64,000 nt of DNA from Methylosinus trichosporium OB3b (lineage in GTDB: Bacteria > Pseudomonadota > Alphaproteobacteria > Rhizobiales > Beijerinckiaceae). Location of the stretch: positions 2,938,001 through 3,002,000 of the forward strand of contig NZ_CP023737.1 in the NCBI RefSeq assembly GCF_002752655.1, read 5' to 3'. The notes beneath the pieces were generated by a model, which searched no databases, had not been told where the DNA came from, and saw nothing but the letters and a program-made list of their open reading frames with translations. The position numbers and the translations under genes were made by a program. Positions within the stretch are counted from its first letter, which is position 1; every line of letters starts with the position of its first letter. This document shows, one piece after another, positions 25,077-33,730 of the stretch.

Positions 25077-25591
25077 ACGACAACGAGCCGCAATCCGCTC
25101 GCGTCGAAGCGGCGCCGCGTCGCGGCGCCGCGCCTCTCACCCATGTCGAGCTGACCTGGATCGAGAAGAAGATCGAGTTCCGAATTCGCTTCGGCCATCG
25201 CGCAGCGGACAAGGTTCTCGACCGCCGCCGCCGCATCGCCAGCTTCGCTCCCGGCAGCATCTTCTGCTTCGTCCGATGGGCGTCGAACGACTACGGCACG
25301 GTGATTTCGCGGATGGACGTCGTGCGCGCCGTCGGAGCCGGCGAGCGCTATCAGACGCTGCCTTTCGTGCGGCCCGGTGGCGAGATCCTGCTGCGCGTCG
25401 ACGCATGGCCGAGGGTCGAGCGAGCGCTCCAGGCGATCGACGCCATAGAGGCGATCGGCGTCGATCCCGCGGACGCGTCGCCCGACTATTGGCGGCATTT
25501 GCACAACCGTCTCGCCGTCGGCGACGAGCCGCGCGCCTACACGCGCGAGCAGCATGACGCCTGGCTGAAGCGCCGGAGCGTCGCGCCATGA
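25073..25591 (+). CDS. DUF2840 family protein
   Basis: The 172-residue protein fits DUF2840: LTHVELTWIEKKIEFRIRFG, RIASFAPGSIFCFVRWASNDYGT, RVDAWPRVERALQAIDAIE and the C-terminal SPDYWRHLHNRL. The family is nearly always found between parA/RHH genes and traF on alphaproteobacterial conjugative elements. Its function is unknown; the context suggests transfer or maintenance. Both ends overlap neighbouring genes by 4 bases, so it is translationally coupled. Confidence 0.85.
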   Translation: MNDNEPQSARVEAAPRRGAAPLTHVELTWIEKKIEFRIRFGHRAADKVLDRRRRIASFAPGSIFCFVRWASNDYGTVISRMDVVRAVGAGERYQTLPFVRPGGEILLRVDAWPRVERALQAIDAIEAIGVDPADASPDYWRHLHNRLAVGDEPRAYTREQHDAWLKRRSVAP

Positions 25592-26133
25592 TGCGCATCG
25601 GTTATGTCACGGCGACGCTCTCCTCCGTGCTACTGATCGGCGGCCAGTCCCTGGTTCCTGTCACGCCATGGCTCGTCTGGAACGCCACGGCGAGCACGCC
25701 GACAGGGCTCTATGCGCTTCAGGCCACGGGCCGACTCCGGGCTATGCAGCTGGTGGCAGTTCGCCCGCCGGAACCCATCGTGAGCTTCCTCGCTGACGGC
25801 GGCTTCCTGCCGAAAGGCGTGCTGCTCTTGAAGCATGTCTTGGCGCTCCCCGGACAGTCTGTATGCCGCGCCGGCCTCGCCGTCACCGTCGATGGCGTCG
25901 ACGTCGGCGAAGCGCGAGATCGTGATCGCTTCGGTCGTCCGCTGCCGAGATGGACCGGCTGCCGAACGCTGCGGGTGGGCGAGGTCTTTCTCATGAATCC
26001 GACCGTCCAGGACAGCCTCGACGGCCGCTACTTCGGTCCATTCCCCGCCGCGTCGATCGTCGCTCGCGCGGTTCCTATCTGGACCGACGAAGAGGGCGAC
26101 AGCCGTTTTGTCTGGCGCGCCGCCGTCGAGTGA
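25588..26133 (+). CDS. traF: Conjugative-transfer signal peptidase TraF (S26 family)
   Basis: The 181-residue protein is an S26-type serine peptidase. NATASTPTGLY contains the nucleophile (about S36) in the TraF-type S-x-P-x-G-(L/I)-Y motif. LLKHVLALPGQ contains the general-base lysine (about K82). A single N-terminal membrane segment precedes the catalytic domain. In RP4-type systems TraF cyclises the pilin TrbC, and a trbC gene is present at 33113. Its ATG overlaps the DUF2840 stop by 4 bases. Confidence 0.9.
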   Translation: MMRIGYVTATLSSVLLIGGQSLVPVTPWLVWNATASTPTGLYALQATGRLRAMQLVAVRPPEPIVSFLADGGFLPKGVLLLKHVLALPGQSVCRAGLAVTVDGVDVGEARDRDRFGRPLPRWTGCRTLRVGEVFLMNPTVQDSLDGRYFGPFPAASIVARAVPIWTDEEGDSRFVWRAAVE

Positions 26134-26168
26134 CGACCCCATGATCCTACCAGCAACGGAGAATTCCG

Positions 26169-26504
26169 ATGACGCAGATTGGTCGATTCACGCGCACCAC
26201 GTCGGGCTATTCGGGCGCCATCCGCACGCTATCGCTCGACGCTCAGATCATTCTCGTTCTCTCCGACCACGGCGGTGCGGAGAACGCGCCGGATTATCGC
26301 ATCCTGCTCGACGATGACGAAGGACCAGAGATCGGCGCAGCATGGAAACGCGTCGGCGAAAAGGCCGGCGACTATGTCTCGCTGCTCCTCGACGATCCAG
26401 CCCTGGCGCAGCCGATCCGCGCCAATCTGTTCCAGTCGAGCGAAGACAAGTCCAGCTGGCTTCTGCACTGGACCCGACTCCAGAAGCGCAGCGAGCGGGA
26501 CTGA
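26169..26504 (+). CDS. DUF736 family protein (second, divergent copy)
   Basis: The protein has 111 residues: MTQIGRFTRTTSGYSGAIRTL, ENAPDYRILLDDDEGPEIGAAW, GDYVSLLLDDPALAQPIRANL. It shares the DUF736 frame with the copy at 18296-18622 but is strongly diverged, so the two are old paralogues rather than a recent duplication. A good GGAGAA lies upstream of ATG 26169. Function is unknown. Confidence 0.88.
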   Translation: MTQIGRFTRTTSGYSGAIRTLSLDAQIILVLSDHGGAENAPDYRILLDDDEGPEIGAAWKRVGEKAGDYVSLLLDDPALAQPIRANLFQSSEDKSSWLLHWTRLQKRSERD

Positions 26505-26508
26505 CCAC

Positions 26509-27285
26509 ATGCGCTCCGCACTCCCGCTCATGAGCAAATCGGTCCGACCAAACCGCGCCTGCACGCGCGCGCGATTCACGCTTCTTCTCCTTATCCGCCT
26601 CGCCCCGGCCTGCACACTGGGCGGAGTCCTGCCCGCAAAGGCAGCGCCGATCGAGCGCTCGACCGATGGCGAGCCCTATGCCGTCCACGTCACAGACGCG
26701 GCGCGGCGCTTCGGCATTCCCGCGGCATGGATTCGCGCCGTCATGGCGATCGAAAGCCGCGCCCGACGAGACGTTATCTCACCCAAGGGCGCGATCGGGC
26801 TCATGCAGATCATGCCGGACACTTGGACGGAACTGCGCAGCCGTTACACTCTTGCCGGCGATCCTTTCGACGCACACGACAACATTTTCGCCGGCGCCGC
26901 GTACCTGCGCGAATTGCACGATCGCTACGGCTCGCCGGGCTTCCTCGCGGCCTATAATGCGGGACCGCGCCGCTACCAGGATTATCTCGACGGGCGTCGT
27001 TCATTGCCATCCGAGACCGTCGCCTATGTCGCGACGCTCGTTCCTCTCATAGAGGGAAATGATAGCGCTCGACCCGCCATTCGCTTCGTCTCTGGTCTGT
27101 CGCTGTGGATAAAGGCGCCGCTGTTCGTCGGGAAGAACGACGGCCATCGCGCCCTCAATCATCCGACGCCAATTCGGACAGCGTCCGACACGGGGGCTGT
27201 CACCGCCACGCGTGATATGTCCGCCATCGCGCCTCGCTCCGACGGCCTGTTCGTCGCGCTCTCGTCGACGGAGCACGCGCAATGA
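26509..27285 (+). CDS. Lytic transglycosylase (SLT domain), conjugation-associated
   Basis: The protein has 258 residues. An N-terminal hydrophobic segment (FTLLLLIRLAPACTLGGVLPAKA) is a signal peptide. The SLT domain shows IPAAWIRAVMAIESRA with the catalytic Glu, SPKGAIGLMQIMPDTW, NIFAGAAYLRELHDRYG and FLAAYNAGPRRY. Such enzymes open the peptidoglycan for the type IV secretion channel and lie next to traF in this family of elements. The frame is open upstream to 26179, but the ATG at 26509, five bases after the DUF736 stop, gives a proper signal peptide. Confidence 0.9.
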   Translation: MRSALPLMSKSVRPNRACTRARFTLLLLIRLAPACTLGGVLPAKAAPIERSTDGEPYAVHVTDAARRFGIPAAWIRAVMAIESRARRDVISPKGAIGLMQIMPDTWTELRSRYTLAGDPFDAHDNIFAGAAYLRELHDRYGSPGFLAAYNAGPRRYQDYLDGRRSLPSETVAYVATLVPLIEGNDSARPAIRFVSGLSLWIKAPLFVGKNDGHRALNHPTPIRTASDTGAVTATRDMSAIAPRSDGLFVALSSTEHAQ

Positions 27286-27655
27286 ATCAACACCGCTATT
27301 GCAGTCGAACTGCCGACCTTCGCGCATCGACGGGCTTCATCGCCGTCCTTCGCCCGGCGTTGAAAACGTGCAAACGCATTGTGAGCGCCATTCGCGGCGG
27401 CTTCGTACTCCAGCGTTTCAGAGCGCGATGTCACGAAGAGAGAACGGCAGAAGGCAATTCAGCGCAGAACACGACCGGGCTAAGGCGAGATAAAAGCGCC
27501 TGCCACGCCGGCAGACAAGTCGCTGTCGCGACTCGTCTTTCGTCGGGCAGGCCGGTCGGTCGTTGGCGGGTTTCGGCAAATCCACATGGAGTTTCAAGGT
27601 TTCGACCTGCACACTACGTTCTGACGGCTGCCGTTCGCCTCGGCGAGGCGATCCG
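27286..27655. other. 370-base intergenic region before the relaxase gene, candidate oriT region
   Basis: A 125-residue plus-strand frame (27282-27659) spans it but is unlike any family. Around 27480-27545 are GGCGAGATAAAAGCGCC and a 10-of-11-bp hairpin (27513-27523 with 27528-27538, loop TGTC). Position directly upstream of the relaxase gene makes this the likeliest place for the transfer origin, but no nic site can be assigned from sequence alone. Confidence 0.35.
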
Positions 27656-29413
27656 ATGAGCCGGGAGGAGAAAGACTTCCGCGTCCGGCCGGGGCGGGTC
27701 CGCACGACGCGCGCGCCGAAGCCGAAGAGCTTCGTCGCTGAGGTTCTGAAAGCCGCACGCAAGGCCGGACCTGCGACGCCGCATAGCGGCGCGCGATCCG
27801 CTGCCGCAGGCGGCTCCGGCTTCGGGCGCGGGCGCGCCGCCTTCGGCCGCGCCCGCCTCTTCGATCCGGGCCGCCGCGTCATCGTCAAGGCGCGCGTCGT
27901 TCGCCATAAGGGCCGCAGCTTTCGATCGGCGCCGCTGTCCGCGCATTTTTCCTATCTGAAACGCGACGGCGTCAGCCGCGACGGAGAGAAGGGCGTCATG
28001 TTCGACGCCGCGAACGATCGCGCCGACGACCGGGCGTTCGCCGAGCGATGCGAAGACGACCGGCATCATTTCCGCTTCATCATCTCGCCCGAGGACGCCA
28101 GCGAGATGACGGACCTCAAAGCCTTCACTCGCGATCTCGCCGGCCGGATGGAGGCTGATCTTGGAACGAAGCTCGACTGGGTCGCCGTCGATCATTGGAA
28201 CACCGACAACCCGCATGTCCATCTGCTGGTGCGTGGCGTCGACAAGACCGGCGGTGATCTCGTCATCGCCCGCGACTATATCAGCCGTGGCCTGCGCTCG
28301 CGCGCGGAAGACCTCGTCGCCGTCGAACTCGGTCCACGCCCCGAACATGCGATCCGCTCGGCGCTCGAGCGCGAGGTCGACGCCGATCGCTGGACGCGGC
28401 TGGACGCCGCCATCCGCTTCGCCGCCGACGAAACGGGTCTGGTCGATCTGCGCCCAGCGAATCCTGGTCCAGACGATCCTGAATTGCGTCGCCTGATGGT
28501 CGGCCGCGCCCAGAAGCTCGAACGAATGGGACTCGCCGCCTCCGCCGATCCAGGCCGATGGATGATCGGATTGGGGGCGGAACGCGCGCTGCGCGATCTC
28601 GGAATGCGCGGCGACATCATCAAAACCATGCATCGCGCCTTCGGCGAGCGCGGCCAGGATCGCGGCGTCGCCGACTATGTCGTCGACGCGGGACCCTCGG
28701 AGACGCCGATCCTTGGGCGGCTCGTCGACAAAGGACTGCACGACGAGCTGAGCGGAGAAGCCTATGCCGTGATCGATGGGACCGACGGCCGCGCTCATCA
28801 TGTCCGCTTCCGCGGCGTCGAGGCGTTCGAACATGCCCCGCCAATCGGCGGCGTCGTCGAGGTGCGGCGCTTCGGCGGCGCCGACGATCCGCAGCCGACG
28901 CTCGTGCTGGCGACACGCTCGGATTTCGATCTGGATCGCCAGATCGGTGCGTTGGGGGCGACATGGCTCGATCACCGTCTCATCGAGCGCGCGCCGACGC
29001 CGCTGGCGATGGGTGGATTCGGCGGCGAGGTCCGCGAGGCCATGAAGGCGCGCGCCGAATATCTCATCGCAGAAGGACTGGCTCAGCGCCGAGGCGGGCA
29101 GGTCATTTTCCAGCGCGACCTGCTTGCGACGCTGCGCGGCCGCGAGCTGAATGACGCCGCTGCGAAGCTTTCCGCCGAGACCGACCTTCCGCACACCCAG
29201 GCCACGGCTGGCAATCAAATCTGTGGCGTTTATCGGCAGCGCCTCGTGCTCGCTTCCGGGCACTTCGCCATGATCGACGACGGTCTCGGCTTCCAGCTCG
29301 TGCCCTGGTCGCCCACGCTCGAGAAAAAGCTCGGCCAGCATGTCTCCGGGACGGCGCGAGACGGCGGCGGCATCGAATGGAGCATCGGCCGAAAACGAGG
29401 ATTGGGCTTATAA
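27656..29413 (+). CDS. Relaxase/mobilisation nuclease (VirD2-like with DUF3363 region)
   Basis: The 585-residue protein has an N-terminal relaxase domain. SAHFSYLKRDG holds a candidate catalytic Tyr (about Y100), and VDHWNTDNPHVHLLVRG gives the three-histidine metal motif (H180, H187, H189). The region from about residue 230 onward matches the DUF3363 portion of large alphaproteobacterial conjugative relaxases (RlxS-like). It would nick oriT and pilot the strand to the TraG coupling protein encoded next. I start at ATG 27656 because upstream residues are shadow-like; the open frame reaches 27563. Confidence 0.85.
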   Translation: MSREEKDFRVRPGRVRTTRAPKPKSFVAEVLKAARKAGPATPHSGARSAAAGGSGFGRGRAAFGRARLFDPGRRVIVKARVVRHKGRSFRSAPLSAHFSYLKRDGVSRDGEKGVMFDAANDRADDRAFAERCEDDRHHFRFIISPEDASEMTDLKAFTRDLAGRMEADLGTKLDWVAVDHWNTDNPHVHLLVRGVDKTGGDLVIARDYISRGLRSRAEDLVAVELGPRPEHAIRSALEREVDADRWTRLDAAIRFAADETGLVDLRPANPGPDDPELRRLMVGRAQKLERMGLAASADPGRWMIGLGAERALRDLGMRGDIIKTMHRAFGERGQDRGVADYVVDAGPSETPILGRLVDKGLHDELSGEAYAVIDGTDGRAHHVRFRGVEAFEHAPPIGGVVEVRRFGGADDPQPTLVLATRSDFDLDRQIGALGATWLDHRLIERAPTPLAMGGFGGEVREAMKARAEYLIAEGLAQRRGGQVIFQRDLLATLRGRELNDAAAKLSAETDLPHTQATAGNQICGVYRQRLVLASGHFAMIDDGLGFQLVPWSPTLEKKLGQHVSGTARDGGGIEWSIGRKRGLGL

Positions 29414-29446
29414 TGCTCGGCGAGCGTCGACCGCCAGTTCACGACG

Positions 29447-29481
29447 CCAGTATTTTTTCGTCTCGGTTCGCCACGCTACGA
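29447..29481 (+). promoter_or_regulatory. Shared T-tract/GCTACGA element upstream of traG
   Basis: AGTATTTTTTCG (29449-29460) is followed after 14 bases by GCTACGA (29475-29481). The same AGTATTTTTTCG plus GCTACGA combination recurs at 31999-32034 upstream of trbB, suggesting a common promoter or regulator site for the two transfer transcripts. Confidence 0.45.
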
Positions 29482-29559
29482 TCGCGACGCGAACACGCTT
29501 GAATGCGCTCGGACCGCGTCTTTGTCTCGACGTCTCGCTCTATTCGAATGGAGGCGTCC

Positions 29560-31539
29560 TTGTCCGCTACCAGGATTCTCTGGGGCCAGATCCTCGTCAT
29601 ATCGCTAATCGTGCTGACGACGATATGGGCGGCGACCGAATGGACCGCGTGGCGCCTCGGCTTCCAGCCGCAGCTCGGACATCCCTGGTTCGAGTTCGCC
29701 CATTTCCCCGTCTATCCGCCGCCCGCCTTCTTCTGGTGGTGGTATGCCTTCGACGCCTATGCGCCCGCGATTTTCGTCGAAGGCGGCTATATCGCAGCCT
29801 CGGCCGGACCACTGTCCATCGCGGTGGCGATCGCCATGTCGATTTGGCGCGCGCGCGAGGCCGACGACGCCGAGACTTATGGGTCCGCCCGCTGGGCGCG
29901 GCCCGACGAGATGAAGGCCGCCGGCCTGCTCGGCCCCGACGGCGTCGTGCTGGGCCAGCATGACACCGCATATCTGCGGCACGATGGGCCAGAGCATGTC
30001 CTCTGCTTCGCCCCGACCAGATCCGGAAAGGGCGTGGGCCTCGTCGTGCCGACGCTGCTTACCTGGCCGGGCTCGGCCATCGTCCACGACATCAAGGGCG
30101 AGAACTGGCAGCTCACCGCCGGCTTTCGCGCGCAACACGGCCGCGCGCTGCTGTTCGATCCGACCAACGGCGACTCGGCCGCTTACAATCCACTGCTCGA
30201 AGTGCGCAGGGGCGAGTGGGAAGTCCGCGACGTGCAGAACGTTGCCGATGTTCTGGTCGATCCGGAGGGATCGCTGGAACGCCGGAACCATTGGGAGAAG
30301 ACCAGCCACTCACTGCTGGTCGGCACCATCCTCCACGTCCTTTACGCCGAAGCCGACAAGACGCTCGCCGGCGTCGCCGCCTTCCTATCCGACCCGAACC
30401 GGCCGATCGAGACGACCTTGCGGGCGATGATGACCACGCGCCATCTCGGCGACGCCGGACCGCACCCCGTCGTCGCCTCGGCGGCGCGCGAGCTTCTCAA
30501 CAAATCCGACAATGAGCGTTCGGGCGTCCTCAGCACCGCCATGTCGTTCCTCGGATTGTATCGCGATCCGGTTGTGGCGAGAGTGACTCGCCAATGCGAC
30601 TGGCGGATCGCCGATCTCGTCTCCGACCCACGTCCGGCCACGCTCTACCTCGTGGTGCCGCCCTCCGACATCAGCCGCACCAAGCCGCTGATCCGACTCG
30701 TGCTCAATCAGATCGGACGACGCCTGACCGAGGAATTGCGCCCGACGGGCCGCCGTCACCGCATGCTGCTGATGCTCGACGAATTCCCGGCGCTCGGACG
30801 GCTCGACTTTTTCGAGAGCGCATTGGCCTTCATGGCCGGCTACGGCATCAAGAGCTTCTTGATCGCGCAATCGCTGAACCAGATCGAGAAGGCCTATGGG
30901 GCGAACAACTCCATTCTGGACAATTGTCATGTGCGAGTGTCCTTCGCGACCAATGACGAGCGCACCGCGAAACGCGTGAGCGACGCGCTCGGCGCCGCGA
31001 CCGAGATGAAGGCGATGAAGAACTACGCCGGGCATCGGCTCTCGCCTTGGCTCGGTCATTTGATGGTGTCGCGCTCCGAGACGGCTCGCCCGCTGCTCAC
31101 CCCCGGCGAGATCATGCAGCTTCCGCCATCCGACGAGATCGTCATGATGTCGGGCCTGCATCCGATCCGCGCGAAGAAAGCGCGCTATTATGAGGACAGC
31201 CGCTTCGCCGAGCGGATTCTGCCGCCGCCGAAAGACGCGCCTCACGCGCACCGGCCGGATGACTGGTCCGCCCTGCCAATCCAGCGCCCGGCAACCGACC
31301 TCCTCGCGCGGTCGACAGCCGAGGACGAAGCCAATGGCGGGTTACGACGCGAGCCGGAGCTGCCCGATCATGTCGCGATTGTGAAGGAGACGACGCCGTC
31401 GCGCCGCGACGCGAATGAATTCGCCATCATCGACGATACGCCCGAGCAGGCGGCGCGCCAGCAAGAACTCATCCGGCAGCGCATGAGCGGCCTCGCACGC
31501 CAGGGTACGATGGACCCGGCCGACGGCCTCGATCTGTAG
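29560..31539 (+). CDS. traG: Type IV coupling protein TraG/VirD4
   Basis: The protein has 659 residues. Two N-terminal membrane segments (ILWGQILVISLIVLTTIWA and the later FVEGGYIAASAGPLSIAVAI) are followed by the VirD4 ATPase. Walker A PTRSGKGVGLVVPTLL lies near residue 150, and Walker B is LLMLDEFPALGRLDFF. Family segments include YGIKSFLIAQSLNQIEKAYG and TPGEIMQLPPSDEIVM. It recruits the relaxosome to the secretion channel. The start is TTG 29560, preceded by GGAGG at the right distance and giving the family-typical N-terminus; ATG 29548 and 29503 are in-frame alternatives. Confidence 0.93.
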   Translation: MSATRILWGQILVISLIVLTTIWAATEWTAWRLGFQPQLGHPWFEFAHFPVYPPPAFFWWWYAFDAYAPAIFVEGGYIAASAGPLSIAVAIAMSIWRAREADDAETYGSARWARPDEMKAAGLLGPDGVVLGQHDTAYLRHDGPEHVLCFAPTRSGKGVGLVVPTLLTWPGSAIVHDIKGENWQLTAGFRAQHGRALLFDPTNGDSAAYNPLLEVRRGEWEVRDVQNVADVLVDPEGSLERRNHWEKTSHSLLVGTILHVLYAEADKTLAGVAAFLSDPNRPIETTLRAMMTTRHLGDAGPHPVVASAARELLNKSDNERSGVLSTAMSFLGLYRDPVVARVTRQCDWRIADLVSDPRPATLYLVVPPSDISRTKPLIRLVLNQIGRRLTEELRPTGRRHRMLLMLDEFPALGRLDFFESALAFMAGYGIKSFLIAQSLNQIEKAYGANNSILDNCHVRVSFATNDERTAKRVSDALGAATEMKAMKNYAGHRLSPWLGHLMVSRSETARPLLTPGEIMQLPPSDEIVMMSGLHPIRAKKARYYEDSRFAERILPPPKDAPHAHRPDDWSALPIQRPATDLLARSTAEDEANGGLRREPELPDHVAIVKETTPSRRDANEFAIIDDTPEQAARQQELIRQRMSGLARQGTMDPADGLDL

Positions 31540-31548
31540 GAGGCGATA

Positions 31549-31992
31549 ATGCGCGACCGCCTCAATGTCTCGCTTCCGGTGGAGATGATCGCGAGGATCA
31601 ACGAGCTCGCCGCGCAGAAGCGTCTGACGCGCTCCGCCATCGTCGAGGCCGCGGTCGCATCTTTCCTGTCGCCCGACGGCGCGGATCGCATGGAGGCCGC
31701 CTTCACGCGGCGGCTGGACCGGCTGACGCGTCAAGTTCAACGCCTCGAACGCAACAGCGGGCTCTCGACCGAAGCGCTCGCGCTGTTCGTCCGCTTCTGG
31801 CTGACCGTCACGCCACCCTTGCCGCCGGAGGCGCAAGCGGCCGCCCAGGTGAAAGGGCGGGAACGCTACGAAGGCTTCATCGAAGCGCTGGGGCGGCGAA
31901 TCAATCAGGGGCGGACGCTGCTCGACGAGATTCCAAAAGACATGCTCCGCAAAGAGCAAGCCGACGAGACTCCGAGCGATCCTCGCGAATAG
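31549..31992 (+). CDS. Ribbon-helix-helix (CopG-like) protein between traG and trbB
   Basis: The protein has 147 residues. The first 45 residues, DRLNVSLPVEMIARINELAA then LTRSAIVEAAVASFL, are an RHH DNA-binding fold. A coiled-coil-like TRRLDRLTRQVQRLERNSGL segment and a hydrophobic FVRFWLTVTPPLP follow, typical of the CopG-family protein encoded at this position in Tn4371-like and Ti-type transfer regions. Probable regulator or accessory of transfer. GGAGGCG lies just upstream of ATG 31549. Confidence 0.85.
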   Translation: MRDRLNVSLPVEMIARINELAAQKRLTRSAIVEAAVASFLSPDGADRMEAAFTRRLDRLTRQVQRLERNSGLSTEALALFVRFWLTVTPPLPPEAQAAAQVKGRERYEGFIEALGRRINQGRTLLDEIPKDMLRKEQADETPSDPRE

Positions 31993-31998
31993 GAAGCA

Positions 31999-32034
31999 AG
32001 TATTTTTTCGCTGGGCTACGACGGGTTGCTACGA
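31999..32034 (+). promoter_or_regulatory. Shared T-tract/GCTACGA element upstream of trbB (second copy)
   Basis: AGTATTTTTTCG (31999-32010) is followed by GCTACGA at 32015-32021 and again at 32028-32034, 13 bases apart. It mirrors the element before traG (29447-29481). The doubled GCTACGA is arranged like a tandem regulator site about 95 bases before the trbB start. Confidence 0.45.
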
Positions 32035-32129
32035 GGACCGAAGCCTTGTTGATTACGCCGGTTTCCTGTCCTTTCTAATCATCCCCACGGTGGATCGCCC
32101 TCGCGCGATCGACCGAAGCGGGGGCGGAT

Positions 32130-33116
32130 TTGGCGGCTTCTCTTCTCCATTCACAGGCTCACGCGCGCGGCGCGCGCATGCTCCGCACCGCGCTCGGACT
32201 GTCCGTCGCCAGCTTCCTTGAAGATCCGTCCGTCGTCGAGGTCATGCTCAATCCAGACGGCCGTCTCTGGATCGACAGATTGTCGAGCGGCCTCGAGGAT
32301 AGCGGCTGCAAAATGTCGGCCGCTGATGGCGAGCGCATCGTGCGGCTCATCGCCCATCATGTCGGCGCGGAGGTGCATCCCGGATCGCCGCGCGTCTCGG
32401 CGGAACTTCCTGAGACGGGGGAAAGATTTGAAGGACTGCTCCCGCCCGTCGTCGCGGCGCCCGCCTTCGCGATCCGCAAGCCAGCGGTCGCGGTGTTCAC
32501 GCTCGACGACTATGCACGCGCCCGCGTCATGACCTCCAGTCAGGCGGATGCGCTTCGAAAGTCCGTCGCGGACCGCAAGAACATTCTCGTCGCCGGCGGC
32601 ACATCGACCGGCAAGACGACGCTCGCCAATGCGCTGCTCGCGGAGATCGCGCATACGGCCGATCGAGTCGTGCTGATCGAGGACACGCGCGAGCTGCAAT
32701 GCCGCGCACCGAATCTGGTGGCTCTGCGCACGAAGGACGGCGTCGTCTCCCTTTCCGATCTCGTCCGCTCGTCGCTTCGACTGCGGCCAGACCGCATTCC
32801 GATCGGCGAGGTTCGCGGCGCGGAAGCCCTCGACCTGCTGAAGGCCTGGGGCACCGGACATCCCGGCGGAATCGCCACCATTCACGCCGGCACGGCGCTC
32901 GGAGCGCTGCGCCGCCTCGAGCAGCTCATTCAGGAAGCCGTGATCACCGTGCCGCGCGCGCTGATCGCCGAGACCATCGATGTCATCGCCGTTCTGCAAG
33001 GCCGCGGCGGCGAGCGGCGCCTAGCCGAGCTCGTGACCGTCGCCGGCCTCGATCCATCCACCGGCGATTACCGAGTCCTTCCGATCGCCGCACATGTCGC
33101 AGGAGACCAATCATGA
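32130..33116 (+). CDS. trbB: Conjugal transfer ATPase TrbB (VirB11 family)
   Basis: The protein has 328 residues. [17 protein letters not shown] is Walker A (about 155-170), [12 protein letters not shown] the Asp box, [18 protein letters not shown] the conserved VirB11 His/Walker B region, and [20 protein letters not shown] the C-terminal family segment. It is the hexameric traffic ATPase of the mating channel. TTG 32130 gives the family-length N-terminus; ATG 32178 (MLRTALG) is an alternative. It is the first gene of a trbBCDEJKLFGI operon and overlaps trbC by 4 bases. Confidence 0.93.
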   Translation: MAASLLHSQAHARGARMLRTALGLSVASFLEDPSVVEVMLNPDGRLWIDRLSSGLEDSGCKMSAADGERIVRLIAHHVGAEVHPGSPRVSAELPETGERFEGLLPPVVAAPAFAIRKPAVAVFTLDDYARARVMTSSQADALRKSVADRKNILVAGGTSTGKTTLANALLAEIAHTADRVVLIEDTRELQCRAPNLVALRTKDGVVSLSDLVRSSLRLRPDRIPIGEVRGAEALDLLKAWGTGHPGGIATIHAGTALGALRRLEQLIQEAVITVPRALIAETIDVIAVLQGRGGERRLAELVTVAGLDPSTGDYRVLPIAAHVAGDQS

Positions 33117-33445
33117 CGCCCTTTGCTCCGAATAGCCGATTTGGCCGACGCATTCTCGCCGCCATCGTCGCCTGTGCGGTGATGTCTTCTTCTTCGGCCC
33201 ACGCCTCCGGCTCTTCCATGCCGTGGGAGACGCCGCTCAACCAAATTCTCGAATCCATCCAGGGCCCGGTCGCCAAGATCATCTCGGTCATCATCATCAC
33301 GGTGACCGGCCTCACGCTCGCCTTCGGCGACACCTCGGGCGGCTTCCGCCGTCTGATCCAGATCGTCTTCGGCCTGTCGATCGCTTTCGCCGCCAGCTCC
33401 TTCTTCCTCTCCTTCTTCTCTTTCTCCGGAGGAGCGCTGATCTGA
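33113..33445 (+). CDS. trbC: Pilin precursor TrbC (VirB2 family)
   Basis: The protein has 110 residues. It has a long signal peptide ending near SSSSAHASGS, then two hydrophobic segments (KIISVIIITVTGLTLAFG and LIQIVFGLSIAFAASSFFLSF), the topology of VirB2/TrbC pilins. TraF (25588-26133) is its expected processing enzyme. The start overlaps trbB by 4 bases and the stop overlaps trbD by one base. Confidence 0.9.
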   Translation: MTPFAPNSRFGRRILAAIVACAVMSSSSAHASGSSMPWETPLNQILESIQGPVAKIISVIIITVTGLTLAFGDTSGGFRRLIQIVFGLSIAFAASSFFLSFFSFSGGALI

Positions 33446-33723
33446 TGAGCGGGTTCAACAGCGCCGAGGACGTTCCCGGCTTCTTCGTCCCCGTGCATCG
33501 GGCGCTGACCGATCCGATCCTGCTCGGCGGAGCGCCGCGGGCGGTCGCCATCGCCAATGGCACGCTCGCCGCGGCGATCGCGCTCGGACTCCGCCTCTGG
33601 CTTCCCGGCGCTCTGTTCTGGGCGGTCAGTCACAGCGCCGCAGTCTGGGCGGCGAAGCGCGATCCGCAATTCGTCGAGGTCGTGCGCCGCCACCTTCGCT
33701 ATCCCGCTTATTTCGGCGTGTGA
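33445..33723 (+). CDS. trbD: TrbD (VirB3 family)
   Basis: The protein has 92 residues. PGFFVPVHRALTDPILLGGAPR is the family N-terminus, followed by a bipartite membrane segment (AIANGTLAAAIALGLRLWLPGALFWAVSH) and RDPQFVEVVRRHLRYPAYF. It is an inner-membrane assembly protein working with the TrbE ATPase. ATG 33445 overlaps the trbC stop (TGATG). Confidence 0.93.
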   Translation: MSGFNSAEDVPGFFVPVHRALTDPILLGGAPRAVAIANGTLAAAIALGLRLWLPGALFWAVSHSAAVWAAKRDPQFVEVVRRHLRYPAYFGV

Positions 33724-33730
33724 GGCCGCC

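Noticed and set aside
24689..25555. A 288-residue minus-strand frame opposite parA, the RHH gene and DUF2840
   Set aside because: It is a shadow of well-recognised plus-strand genes in high-G+C DNA.
27282..27659. A 125-residue frame between the transglycosylase and relaxase genes
   Set aside because: Basic, low-quality composition across a region expected to hold oriT; no recognised domain.
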